Shown: positions 9,636 through 17,902, counted from the first letter of the stretch. The stretch is DNA of 28,058 bases from Trichomonas tenax (GCA_023091735.1 JALKBU010000680.1:1-28058), one strand, 5' to 3'. Notes: generated by a model not told the origin, from the letters alone. A program made the numbers and translations.

Positions 9636-11129
9636 ATGAAAACAGTTCTTCTTAAGTATCCTGGTGGCAAAGGAAAGCAAATCAAGAAATTCAAGGTCGC
9701 ACCAGCGACAAAAGGAAGTGCCTTCAGGAGCTTCATCACGCGCGAACTGAATCAATTCTATGAGACCGATTATTTTTTATTAAATTTATCTAATGGCTTT
9801 GAAATCCTTGATGAGTCACAGCCATTCTCAGAGATAACGTCGGAGAAGCGATTGCCACTGCAATTGGTGTATTGTCATACAACAGTGACTTATATCAACT
9901 GTAATGACCAAAAAAAATCGGTAAGCCTTGATTTAAAGGTGTCGTGCGAGAAGAACATACAGCAAATTATAAATACGCCTGATTTTAAATACTATACATT
10001 CGCTTTTAGACCTGCAGATGACAATGCGTTCATGAAAATCACTTGTAAGAGCCTTCCGTTGGTATTTCAAGGTTGGTACGGCGAACAGTTGTATCTTACT
10101 CGCTATATTTTACCTCCAGAAAGCAAAAATTTACAATTGTTTAATCAATGCGTGTTTTCTTCAAAATTATCATTATCAATTATGCTTCCATTTGACTGGG
10201 TACGCGCTTCAATCTTCAGATTAATTGCAGAAGGAAGAACACCCAAAGATATTACGAAACAACACTTAATTGACATGATTCCGCCGCAAATTCGTATGGA
10301 CGATACTCTATTTGCCCATGGACAGAAAGTTTTGTTTGAGTTTCAACGAATTTCTCGCGATGAAGCAAAATGTCATTATATCGAAGCTTGCACGTTTTTT
10401 GCTGGTCAATGCTGCTACATTGATCGCGTACAGATGTCCATTGTCGGAAAATGGAAATTAATGACAACAAGATACATCTATGTCAGTCCTTTAGTGATTT
10501 TTGTTTCTAAAGATTTTGGAGCGAACATTGTTCAAAAAGTTCCATTCACTGATATTCAGTTCTTCGATTCTGAAGACGATTTTGTTGTGCTCTCGTTCCA
10601 CAATGGAACTAAGTGGCGTATAAAGTCAAAGAACAAATCGATTTTGTTGAATATTCTTTCTGATGCAAAAGGATTAATTCCTTCATGCGCAACACCTTTG
10701 ACACATCAATTGTCAAAGTCATCACTCGCTGCGTCCAGTGAAAGCTTGAAGCTGTCTGATGATCAGGAATCTGTAACAGACGAAGATATTCAAATATATA
10801 GTGTTTCTTCTACATCGAAACCAGAAATTGAATATCATGAAGCTATTATTTGCAATGGATTGTCACCAATCATTGTTCCGTCAATCGCAGACAAAGAAAA
10901 ACCATTTGATGCAAAACCTCTGATGTACAGAGATCTTAAATGCATCCAAAGAGTTGAAATTCCAGAGAAAGAAATCGAAGATTTTGATGAAGCGGTTCCT
11001 GAAATATCTGAGATCAGCAGCTATGTCAAGCAGTCTCTTAAGTTCGTTCATGACATCAAAACGCGCCAGGTTATTATACTTACATTCATATTATTTATTG
11101 TTTTTGTTTTTAGAGTTGGTTTAAAGTAA
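9636..11129 (+). CDS. Talin-head-like FERM domain protein with C-terminal membrane anchor
   Basis: This 497-residue protein appears to hold an extended FERM module. Two ubiquitin-like segments come first (about residues 1-78 and 82-160, the second ending in GWYGEQLYLTR, as at the F1/F2 border of talin). A helical F2 lobe follows at about 165-258: LFAHGQKVLFEFQRISRDEA, then an AK..YI run, has the spacing of the conserved F2 helix before F3. A PH/PTB-like F3 lobe comes at about 259-348. Then there is a Ser/Asp/Glu-rich linker (about 350-470) and a hydrophobic C-terminal helix (479-492) followed by RVGLK. FERM domains link membranes or receptors to actin. Here the talin rod is missing and a tail-anchor-like segment takes its place. 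The assignment is by pattern recognition at low sequence identity, so a different F0-F3 arrangement is possible. The stop codon lies in TAAA, and the 3' flank carries the left arm of an inverted repeat. Confidence 0.7.
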   Translation: MKTVLLKYPGGKGKQIKKFKVAPATKGSAFRSFITRELNQFYETDYFLLNLSNGFEILDESQPFSEITSEKRLPLQLVYCHTTVTYINCNDQKKSVSLDLKVSCEKNIQQIINTPDFKYYTFAFRPADDNAFMKITCKSLPLVFQGWYGEQLYLTRYILPPESKNLQLFNQCVFSSKLSLSIMLPFDWVRASIFRLIAEGRTPKDITKQHLIDMIPPQIRMDDTLFAHGQKVLFEFQRISRDEAKCHYIEACTFFAGQCCYIDRVQMSIVGKWKLMTTRYIYVSPLVIFVSKDFGANIVQKVPFTDIQFFDSEDDFVVLSFHNGTKWRIKSKNKSILLNILSDAKGLIPSCATPLTHQLSKSSLAASSESLKLSDDQESVTDEDIQIYSVSSTSKPEIEYHEAIICNGLSPIIVPSIADKEKPFDAKPLMYRDLKCIQRVEIPEKEIEDFDEAVPEISEISSYVKQSLKFVHDIKTRQVIILTFILFIVFVFRVGLK

Positions 11130-11167
11130 AAATTTTTTTTTGTGTTTATTATTAAAATCATAATCAC

Positions 11168-11295
11168 TTTCACTGTATTGATTATATTAAAGAAAAACTA
11201 TCCATTTGCTTCATTATTTATATTATAAAATGAAACGCAAAAAACGGTATTACGAGATTTTGATGAATAGTTTTAAATTTTAAGGGACGACTAAC
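11168..11295 (+). repeat. Left arm of a long inverted repeat
   Basis: Beginning 39 bp after the FERM stop codon, this arm matches the reverse complement of 11495-11603 at roughly 85% over about 95 bp. Shared blocks include TTTCACTGTATTGATTATAT, the segment around CTATCCATTTG, TTCATTATTTATATTA, GAAACGCAA and TTACGAGATTTT. It then has an extra stretch of about 20 bp before a final shared GACGACTAAC at 11286-11295. Substitutions and a one-base indel are spread evenly, with no codon pattern, so it is not obviously under protein selection. Confidence 0.8.
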
Positions 11296-11494
11296 ATGAA
11301 AAGTGACATCTGAATATGTTGATTTAAAAAATTATTACGAATGCATAGCATTTTAAAAATTCATAACTGTAATAATATAGTATAAATGATGTAATAACTA
11401 TTTATAAATATTACAACTTTTTCATGTGAACATAGTTGAAAATATAGTGCATTTTTTCAACCTTTCTTTTTGTGATAAGGTTATAATTTGAATA
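11296..11494. other. Spacer between the inverted repeat arms
   Basis: This is about 200 bp of AT-rich DNA between the two arms. It contains a further small palindrome (GTAATA...TATTAC around 11390-11415). There is no ORF and no recognisable transposase fragment. Confidence 0.4.
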
Positions 11495-11603
11495 GTTAGT
11501 CGTCATTAAAATCTCGTAATTACTGCTTCTTGCGTTTCAATTTGTAATATAAATAATGAAACAAATGGATAGTATTCTTTTAATATAATCAATACAGTGA
11601 AAA
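11495..11603 (-). repeat. Right arm of the long inverted repeat
   Basis: This is the inverted partner of 11168-11295. It ends 20 bp from the stop codon of the ZNF598/Hel2-like gene. Read in that gene's direction it gives the same sequence, in the same order, that follows the FERM gene. The whole structure spans about 436 bp. I found no convincing target-site duplication outside the arms. Confidence 0.8.
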
Positions 11604-11623
11604 CAAAAATTAAAAATAGAAGC

Positions 11624-12898
11624 TTAATAAACCGAAATAACAATCTTCTTCGCTTTCTTCTTCTTCTTACCGCCTGTGCTTTGCTGAGGTTGAGGATGTT
11701 CCTGTGGAGGAGGCTGCTGTGGAATGATAGGGTTTGCATGTATAGGAGCCGAGTTTTGAGATATTTCTAGATGTTTTGGAGACTTCTCTATCTTCTGAAG
11801 AGAGCTGATGGATTTGCTCTTTGGTGGAAGTTTTGAGTGCTCAAGAGAAGCAATACCATTGTGAATTCTGAACAACTCCGCGCGCTTCTTTGGATCTGGC
11901 ATAGAAGCAACCATATCACAGAAAATTAAGTTCTTTTTATCGCCGCAAATATCAGAGAAGTTCTTGTAGAACTCGTCGCAATCAATCTTGGCTTCGATGA
12001 GCTTCTTCGCCCAAACGCGTAACTTCTGGATTGACTGCTGATCATCTTTGAAGCAATCTTGTAATCTCTGCATGAGTTTCTTGTTGAGGTGAATCATTCT
12101 CTCTCTTGTGTCGTTTGGCTGTGACATTTGAGCACCCGCGAAGTCTCTCGTGATGTCAATCTCGCGATCTCTTTCTCCGTGAACTTTCTGCAAATGCATC
12201 AATAATTCTCCACGTGTAAGGAATGCTATGAGGTTTTCCGACGCACACTCTGGATGGTGGCACACAAAATGTTCTTTTTTGTTGTGTTCGATTAATTCCT
12301 GCAAATCTTTGAACCATTGGACGTTGTTAAGCTTGGCACAGAGCTCGCACCTGCAGTGCTTCTCACGCATGTGGTTTGCGAGCGCGATAGCGTCGAAACA
12401 AACAGAATTACAACAAATACAGCGCGGATGCTGCTTCAAGTGTTCTAAATACTCAGCTCTATGGAATATGGGGCATGCCTCCGGTGGATATCTGCCGCTG
12501 TTAAAGCAAATGCAGCAAACGTTCATGTGATGAGATTTCATATGTGACGCATAGAGGTCGATTGTCGGCAAAATGTCTTTACATTCTGGACACTGGAATT
12601 GGTACAAAGCTGTTAACGCCTCCAAAACTATATCGTCGTTGTAATAAAGATTATATTGATGATTGAATTTTGGCTTTAAATCGCGAGCTGCCTGATAATC
12701 CAGGCTCATATCTGTCACTGCTACCGGCTCTTTACCCTGTTCTATCGGTTTCTGGCAAAAATAACAATGATTTCCACCATAATTCTTGTTGAAGCGAATG
12801 AAGCACTGCAAGCATATGTTGTTGTGGTTGCACGGTAATAAAACACGGATCTTTATTGGTTCTGAGCAAAGATCGCACTCAGGGCAGGAAACAGACAT
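11624..12898 (-). CDS. ZNF598/Hel2-type RING and C2H2 zinc-finger E3 ubiquitin ligase
   Basis: This 424-residue protein starts with a C3HC4 RING finger: C8, C11, C23, H25, C29, C32, C45 and C48. An array of C2H2-like fingers follows (about residues 92-240). This array includes a segment with HFVCHHPECASENLIAFLTR, then ELLMHLQKVHG and REIDI, which has the same order as the conserved ZNF598/Hel2 core. Proteins of this family recognise collided ribosomes and ubiquitinate 40S proteins to start ribosome-associated quality control. That function is inferred from family membership. A short helical region follows, then a Pro/Gln-rich stretch and a Lys-rich C terminus (GGKKKKKAKK) that could bind RNA. 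At 424 residues it is shorter than the animal protein. An Inr-like TCATT lies 11 nt upstream of the ATG. It converges with the FERM gene. Confidence 0.85.
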   Translation of the reverse strand: MSVSCPECDLCSEPIKIRVLLPCNHNNICLQCFIRFNKNYGGNHCYFCQKPIEQGKEPVAVTDMSLDYQAARDLKPKFNHQYNLYYNDDIVLEALTALYQFQCPECKDILPTIDLYASHMKSHHMNVCCICFNSGRYPPEACPIFHRAEYLEHLKQHPRCICCNSVCFDAIALANHMREKHCRCELCAKLNNVQWFKDLQELIEHNKKEHFVCHHPECASENLIAFLTRGELLMHLQKVHGERDREIDITRDFAGAQMSQPNDTRERMIHLNKKLMQRLQDCFKDDQQSIQKLRVWAKKLIEAKIDCDEFYKNFSDICGDKKNLIFCDMVASMPDPKKRAELFRIHNGIASLEHSKLPPKSKSISSLQKIEKSPKHLEISQNSAPIHANPIIPQQPPPQEHPQPQQSTGGKKKKKAKKIVISVY

Positions 12899-12906
12899 TA
12901 AAAACT

Positions 12907-12911
12907 AATGA
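12907..12911 (-). promoter_or_regulatory. Initiator-like element (TCATT) of the ZNF598/Hel2-like gene
   Basis: On the minus strand this reads TCATT. Initiation at 12909 would give a 5' UTR of about 11 nt, typical of trichomonad genes. Confidence 0.45.
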
Positions 12912-13592
12912 AAATTGTCTTTTTGGCTCTATCAACATTTTTCTTTTTATTTGAAATTTGTGGTCTACACACTATATAAAGCCTAAATATTACAAAATTT
13001 TGAGATATTGAAATGTTAGTCGAGAAAAATGTTGATGCGTTTTGGTGATATAAATAGCAAAATCACTTCGAGTATTGATGTTTGGAACAAACCAAACGCA
13101 TGTTCTTGTTTTTTGATAAAATTTTGGAATTTTTCCAAGTTGAATTTTGTCAAAATAGCTTTTCCTACGTTCACCTATTGACGCATGTTCAACGGTGGCA
13201 AACCGAATATGTCTTATCATTTCAAGTTTTCAAAATTTTAGAAATTACCATATAATTGAACTGCTCACCCGAATGGAACCTTCCAATACCAATTTCATTC
13301 AATTTATCAATGTTGTAAACCTTGAACAGTTAATTTTACATTTAAAAATTGTGAGATAAATAAAAAATATTAAAATATTACAACATTGAATAAATGAAAA
13401 TTTTATAATTCAACGCATTAGTTTCCATATAGCAACTTTATCTGATTCAAATCGCATCAAAATTTAATAGAAAAGAATAATATAGTGTTTGTATTAAATT
13501 TAATATAAGAGAATAATATGAGTAGAGAATGTTTAAGATATTCATGAATAAAGATAGTATTTAAATACAAACAAAAAATATATAATAAACTA
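12912..13592. other. Intergenic region between two minus-strand genes
   Basis: This region lies upstream of the ZNF598/Hel2-like gene and downstream of Sec24. It is AT-rich except for about 12990-13220, which is moderately richer in GC and holds a 76-codon minus-strand ATG ORF without recognisable motif or Inr. A 23-bp direct repeat lies at 13461-13519. Confidence 0.5.
13461..13519 (+). repeat. Short imperfect direct repeat (2 x 23 bp)
   Basis: AATTTAATAGAAAAGAATAATAT at 13461-13483 recurs at 13497-13519 with two mismatches, offset 36 bp. It lies just past the 3' end of Sec24. It may be a replication-slippage product. Confidence 0.6.
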
Positions 13593-15632
13593 TTATTGTG
13601 GACAGTGTTTCTGGAGCATTGCAATGAAGCCATCAAAAGTTAGATAGTGTACATCTTCATGCATTCTCTGAAGAGCGTATTCATTACCCTCTTTAGAGCT
13701 CATTATTTCTGTTGGAAGATATTTCCCTGAAAGAGACATCATATCTTTTGTTAAATTATTGAATCTTTCGCTATTCTCTGTAGCAATCGCAGCAGCACGT
13801 TCTCCATTGCTGTCTGGATAACCCCAAACAACAATCTTGTTGAACTCATGAAGAGCGAAAATTCCCTCTGAAATAGAAGACTTTTTCAATCTTAAAACTT
13901 CGCCTGTTTCTATATTCACTAATCTCGGATAAACAAATAGAAGACAGTCAATTGCAGACATCATTCGAATATTCAATACATTTGTCATTCTTTCATCTAT
14001 ATAGTCATGCATTGTATTTGTTATAACTTGATTATTTGTCAATGCATGAATCACATAATAAATGGAATGAAACTCTGCACCTCTCTTTGCGAGTTCAGTC
14101 ATCAACCAGATCAATTCACTCGAAGCTTTCCTATTGCCACTATTCAATAGGCATGTCACGGCGTGTTTGGCGAAGAAAGCAGTCAAAGCGGTTTCATCAA
14201 CATTTCGCATTATTGCTGGTAAATTTGAAACAACTGGTAAACTAAAATTAAAAACTCTAACATAGCATTGTTTTGGACTAATTGACCAGAGAAGAGCTGC
14301 TTGAAAGTACGCCGATGAAATGGGTGCTGTCAATGTCAAAGCGAAAGTAATTGCAGCATCAGATGTCAATACTGGAAAGTAAGCAGTTTCATTTTGATTT
14401 GTTAAATTTCCGAATGTTTTTCTGATGTGAATTCCTGAACTACAGCGGAATTTCATTGAGCTATTCCATTTATATTTGTCTGTTAGTGTTCTGTAAACGT
14501 CTATATTCAACTTAACTGGATCAAATTTGTTATAATAATAACATTTTCCACCAGTAAGTCCACAAATGGCTCCAATCATGGCAATTTCTGTGTGGTGCCT
14601 CGAATATGAAAATAAATGTACTGACATTCCTCGGCGATTAAGTTTTAATGCAAGACTCGTAATTTTGTTACCAAGTTCATCTTCGGGCGATATGTTAAGT
14701 AGCTCTACTTCTGTTATGTTTTCTTTGCTATGTAATCTACTTGTAACTGCTAAAGATCCATTTGATGGAATTCCAACACAACTTGAAACAATAATTCCAC
14801 CGTAAACACGAAGTAAGGATCCTGCTACAGTCAAAGCATTCAAGTAGCAGTTTCCATTCTCAACAGGTAATATTGTTTTGATTTTCTCGAGAATTTCTTG
14901 GATTTGTTCACGAACTTCGCTTATTAATGGAATGTAATTTGGTGTTCCTACAAATCCTGCTGGATCCGGTATAATTGATTCGCGCATATTTTTAATATCA
15001 TAAACTGATACGAATTGTCCTGAGGTAACGATACCAACAGATGTCGAATCTGGAATACCATCAAGACATGATTCTATTGTATCGATAAATTGTTTCGTAA
15101 ATCCTGATAAAATGGCCTCTTTCGAAATGTCAATCAGGAACAAAAACGATTTCATTCCTTGTGGTCTATTGGTGTATGACTTTGGTACTTTGATATCGTA
15201 AACCAAGCACTTTAACTCATTGAAATGCGTGTAATTTCTGAGATATCGATCTGAAAAAACGGTATTTGTGCCACAGATGCCACACTTCCAACTCCTTCTG
15301 TCCGATGCTATTGTGCAGAAGCGTGAAAGGAATGCCTGACACTTAGAACATCGAGGCACGTCTGTTTTCGAATAATCAATCAATGGAACTTCTGCGACTT
15401 TTCCTGGTTCTATAACAAAACCCAGTGGCATAAGGCACTCTCTTTCTAATTCTGGTGTGTTTGGCAAGGCTTGCGTGAAAGAGCGGAAATATGAAGGAAA
15501 ATTGTTGAATGTGGGCTCTGTGAGCTTAGGATTCTCCCATGGAGGAATAGGATCGATGGAGTAGTAATTTGTCTCCTTTTGGTGGTCCGAAGAGCCTTGT
15601 TGAAAACCAATCCACCGAAGAAGACGCTTCAT
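13593..15632 (-). CDS. Sec24-family COPII coat subunit (cargo adaptor)
   Basis: This 679-residue protein matches the Sec23/Sec24 fold in order. A four-Cys zinc finger comes first (C95, C98, C117, C120). The vWA-like trunk begins at about residue 150 (SFLFLIDISKEAILSG). The Sec24-type segment VHLFSYSRHHTEIAMIGAIC then LTGGKCYYYN follows, then the beta-sandwich (RCSSGIHIRKTFGN), a helical domain (DETALTAFFAKHAV), and a gelsolin-like C terminus from about 560. The trunk and beta-sandwich details fit Sec24 better than Sec23. Sec24 selects cargo during vesicle budding from ER exit sites, pairing with Sec23. The usual long Pro/Gln-rich N-terminal extension of Sec24 is almost absent: only about 90 residues precede the zinc finger. 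No clear Inr is seen within about 60 nt of the ATG. Confidence 0.92.
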   Translation of the reverse strand: MKRLLRWIGFQQGSSDHQKETNYYSIDPIPPWENPKLTEPTFNNFPSYFRSFTQALPNTPELERECLMPLGFVIEPGKVAEVPLIDYSKTDVPRCSKCQAFLSRFCTIASDRRSWKCGICGTNTVFSDRYLRNYTHFNELKCLVYDIKVPKSYTNRPQGMKSFLFLIDISKEAILSGFTKQFIDTIESCLDGIPDSTSVGIVTSGQFVSVYDIKNMRESIIPDPAGFVGTPNYIPLISEVREQIQEILEKIKTILPVENGNCYLNALTVAGSLLRVYGGIIVSSCVGIPSNGSLAVTSRLHSKENITEVELLNISPEDELGNKITSLALKLNRRGMSVHLFSYSRHHTEIAMIGAICGLTGGKCYYYNKFDPVKLNIDVYRTLTDKYKWNSSMKFRCSSGIHIRKTFGNLTNQNETAYFPVLTSDAAITFALTLTAPISSAYFQAALLWSISPKQCYVRVFNFSLPVVSNLPAIMRNVDETALTAFFAKHAVTCLLNSGNRKASSELIWLMTELAKRGAEFHSIYYVIHALTNNQVITNTMHDYIDERMTNVLNIRMMSAIDCLLFVYPRLVNIETGEVLRLKKSSISEGIFALHEFNKIVVWGYPDSNGERAAAIATENSERFNNLTKDMMSLSGKYLPTEIMSSKEGNEYALQRMHEDVHYLTFDGFIAMLQKHCPQ

Positions 15633-16598
15633 TCTCTCGAAGCGAAATATTGGCTCGATTATTTTCCCCTCAAATAACTAATGTCAACATTAAAAATGCT
15701 ATATTTTGATGTATTCATATACTTCATCTAAAATCAGATCTTTTTGGTGTTTCGAAAATGTATAATAGAGAAAATTGATGGTAGAAAATAAGCATTTTTT
15801 AAAAATGATTGAGTTTTTTGATAATTTTACCACGTAAATGAGTAAAAGTGACATTTCAATGCAACAAAAAAAATTTGTGTAAAATTATTGAAATTAGAAC
15901 TCATCAGTTAAAGCCCAGACTTAAGTCAATGACACGGACCTATACAATGAGTTTCTGATAGAGCTATTGATTTTATCGGAATTCAGTAATTAATTTTCTT
16001 CGTTAACAGGATGTTTTGCCTAAAGAAATGAGATCAAGCACATGTGTAACCACCTACATTAACTCATGTTTCAGATAAAATTTGCTTTTCTCCGATTTTA
16101 TTTTCTAATCTTCGCAATTGCGATGATAATTGGATTTTAATTTGATGATCTTGCATATATCCATTTGAATGCTACTATTTTTTTAACCACATGACCAAAA
16201 ATGTATTTTATTTAATTTGAAATAACTTCAGGAACTCACACACACTTCATTCACAGACATTTTACATATAGTCCATGTTTATAGACAGTTTTTAATAAAA
16301 TTTTTTTTTTTACAAAAAATGTGACGAAAAAGATACAGGAAAGGGAATTCGATAGTGTGCAGAAGCGTTTCACTGATTTTCTTTCCACATTTGACAAAAT
16401 ATATTTTGACAATAATATATGTTTAGCATGACAGGCTGAAACTCATCCCGCATCACTGTGTGCTGCCTCAATATAGTGCATTCATTTGCCAAAATGGCCT
16501 CTTTTTATTGTTCCAAAATGAAAAATTTTTGAAGCCAGACAGTTTGAAATTTTTAAAATTTTTTCGAAAATTTTAAAAATTTTTCAACATTATTCCAC
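15633..16598. other. Divergent intergenic region with a long palindrome
   Basis: This is about 1 kb between the divergently transcribed Sec24 (-) and small gene B (+), so it should hold both promoters. It is very AT-rich apart from about 16320-16500, which is richer in GC but has no ORF. The perfect AT palindrome at 16546-16582 is listed separately. Confidence 0.5.
16547..16582 (+). repeat. Perfect 16-bp inverted repeat around TTCG
   Basis: AAATTTTTAAAATTTT (16547-16562), then TTCG, then AAAATTTTAAAAATTT (16567-16582). The arms are perfect complements. As RNA this would be a long A/U hairpin closed by a UUCG loop; as DNA it could extrude as a cruciform. It lies just upstream of the putative start site of small gene B. 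Confidence 0.7.
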
Positions 16599-16603
16599 TC
16601 ATT
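16599..16603 (+). promoter_or_regulatory. Initiator-like element (TCATT) of small gene B
   Basis: TCATT fits TCA(+1)Y(A/T). Initiation at 16601 would put the ATG at 16641 about 40 nt downstream. The ATG at 16615 is followed directly by TGA and cannot be used productively. Confidence 0.35.
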
Positions 16604-16640
16604 GAGTGCAGTAGATGTGAAAAATTTTTAAAGTTAAGTG

Positions 16641-17099
16641 ATGTGTTTTTCAGTACTCAATATCATGGAAATAGACCAGCAACTGAGCAAAGAGAGGCTC
16701 CTAAAAAGGGAGCGGATGAATAAGTATAGGGATGTATACAAGCAAATTCAATCTGATGTCATAGACCTTGCTGGTGGAAAATCATACAATGATTTGAGGA
16801 ATATCCAGGCGAATGTTAAGAAACACTTGCGTATTAGAACAAGACGCATCGATTGGAGAACAAGAGATGGTGTATTGCTGTGGTTTTGTGAGAATTGGGC
16901 TCAGATTTCTCCTTTCCTTGAAAAAGGAAAACACGGCAAATTCACATCATCAATGATTCTCCAATCAGCTCCACACATTGATAGGGACCAAAAATCGCAG
17001 CATCTTGAGATCATTGAGGACTTCTTTTGTAGCTTTGAAGAAGATGATTGCTCATTGACTTATTGCCAGACACCTTGTGGAGCAACGGTTAATGTTTGA
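16641..17099 (+). CDS. Small WFCENW-family protein, copy B (unknown function)
   Basis: This is a protein of 152 residues if translated from the first ATG at 16641. The open frame also includes a GTG at 16638, which a eukaryote would not use. A second ATG at 16665 gives a 144-residue protein starting MEIDQQ, which resembles the MERQIV start of the paralogue at 6939-7376 and may be the true start. The shared core WFCENWAQISPFLEKGKH is followed by an IEDFF motif in an acidic C-terminal segment. The N-terminal half is rich in Arg and Lys (KERLLKRERMNKYR; RIRTRRIDWRTRD). I do not recognise the family and see no signal peptide or membrane segment. Overall this is a short basic protein with one conserved aromatic-rich helix-like block, possibly nucleic-acid binding, though that is inference. 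A hairpin follows the stop codon. Confidence 0.78.
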   Translation: MCFSVLNIMEIDQQLSKERLLKRERMNKYRDVYKQIQSDVIDLAGGKSYNDLRNIQANVKKHLRIRTRRIDWRTRDGVLLWFCENWAQISPFLEKGKHGKFTSSMILQSAPHIDRDQKSQHLEIIEDFFCSFEEDDCSLTYCQTPCGATVNV

Positions 17100-17117
17100 A
17101 TTTTAAATAAAGGGACA

Positions 17118-17139
17118 TCATAAATTCTTGGATTTATGA
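17118..17139 (+). terminator. Hairpin after small gene B
   Basis: TCATAAAT (17118-17125), loop TCTTGG, ATTTATGA (17132-17139) form a perfect 8-bp stem 19 nt after the stop codon, followed by an A-rich run. It may mark the mRNA 3' end, but hairpin terminators are not an established feature of trichomonad mRNA genes. Confidence 0.3.
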
Positions 17140-17902
17140 TTGAAAAAAATTAATTATCATTAATTTGCCGTGTTGAAGATCTCCTTCATATTGAAACAGC
17201 TTTCAATTGTTCCAAAATATTCAACATCAACTTCATATTTTCTATGACATATTGATTAGAAACGAATTTCGTTTGATTATTCATAAATCAACAGCATCAA
17301 TCATATAATCATTCATTTGAATTCAATGCAGCTGTAGAATTAAATTCCACTGAAGCTTAATGCTCAATTCTCAAAGTACTCACTTTTATTTTTTTTCTGC
17401 AATTTTTCTTTTATCACCAAAGATTGTGCTCAATTGATTATAGAGTTGATGCTTTTTAATAATTCGTATTAACAGAAGCTTAGAAATGAGATTGAAGTTT
17501 TTTTTAACATATTGTTGTAAATCGAGCACTTAAAACATTATCAGTCAATTGCTTATCAACAAAACTAATAAAAAGTATAATTCACAATGAACTAAAAAAC
17601 TAAATTAGTTAAATATAACAAATTATCACTAAATATTTTAAAATAATCAAAAATCCTTTGATAGATATTATATTTACGAAGTTATAAAGCTATGCATAAA
17701 GGAGACAGATGTCAAATCCAAATCTAATCAAAAGAAAAATATAATAACGGATATTTATAAACCATTTAAATAAAATATTTTCTATGTAAAGTAATTTTCA
17801 GGGAAATATAATCGTCAAAATTCAAAATCATATTCCACGCAAAATATAGACTCCAATCAGAATGTTTCTCGACAAATATTCAAAAACGTATAAAATTTTA
17901 GA
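17140..17902. other. AT-rich intergenic region upstream of kinesin
   Basis: This region is very AT-rich and has no open frame of note. No TCAYW Inr match is seen in the 60 nt before the kinesin ATG, so its promoter may use a different element. Nothing else was recognised. Confidence 0.5.

Noticed and set aside
11286..11295. ACTAAC, the trichomonad intron branch-site word
   Set aside because: It is not followed by ACACAG and no matching 5' splice site lies upstream. The word is part of the inverted repeat arm.
11506..11739. Minus-strand frame with a basic stretch and a hydrophobic helix overlapping the end of the ZNF598/Hel2-like gene
   Set aside because: It overlaps the 3' end of a supported gene in another frame and runs through the repeat arm. 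The hydrophobic part comes from T-rich repeat sequence.
12990..13220. 76-codon minus-strand ATG ORF between ZNF598/Hel2-like and Sec24 genes
   Set aside because: The patch is somewhat GC-richer and the ATG is real. However, the translation shows no motif, no Inr lies upstream, and chance frames of this size are expected, so it is left as a weak possibility.
16330..16400. Resemblance to U6 snRNA (GATACAG ... GAAGCGTTTCA)
   Set aside because: Two short matches in the right order, but the ACAGAGA box and AGC triad are absent and no oligo-T terminator follows at the right place.
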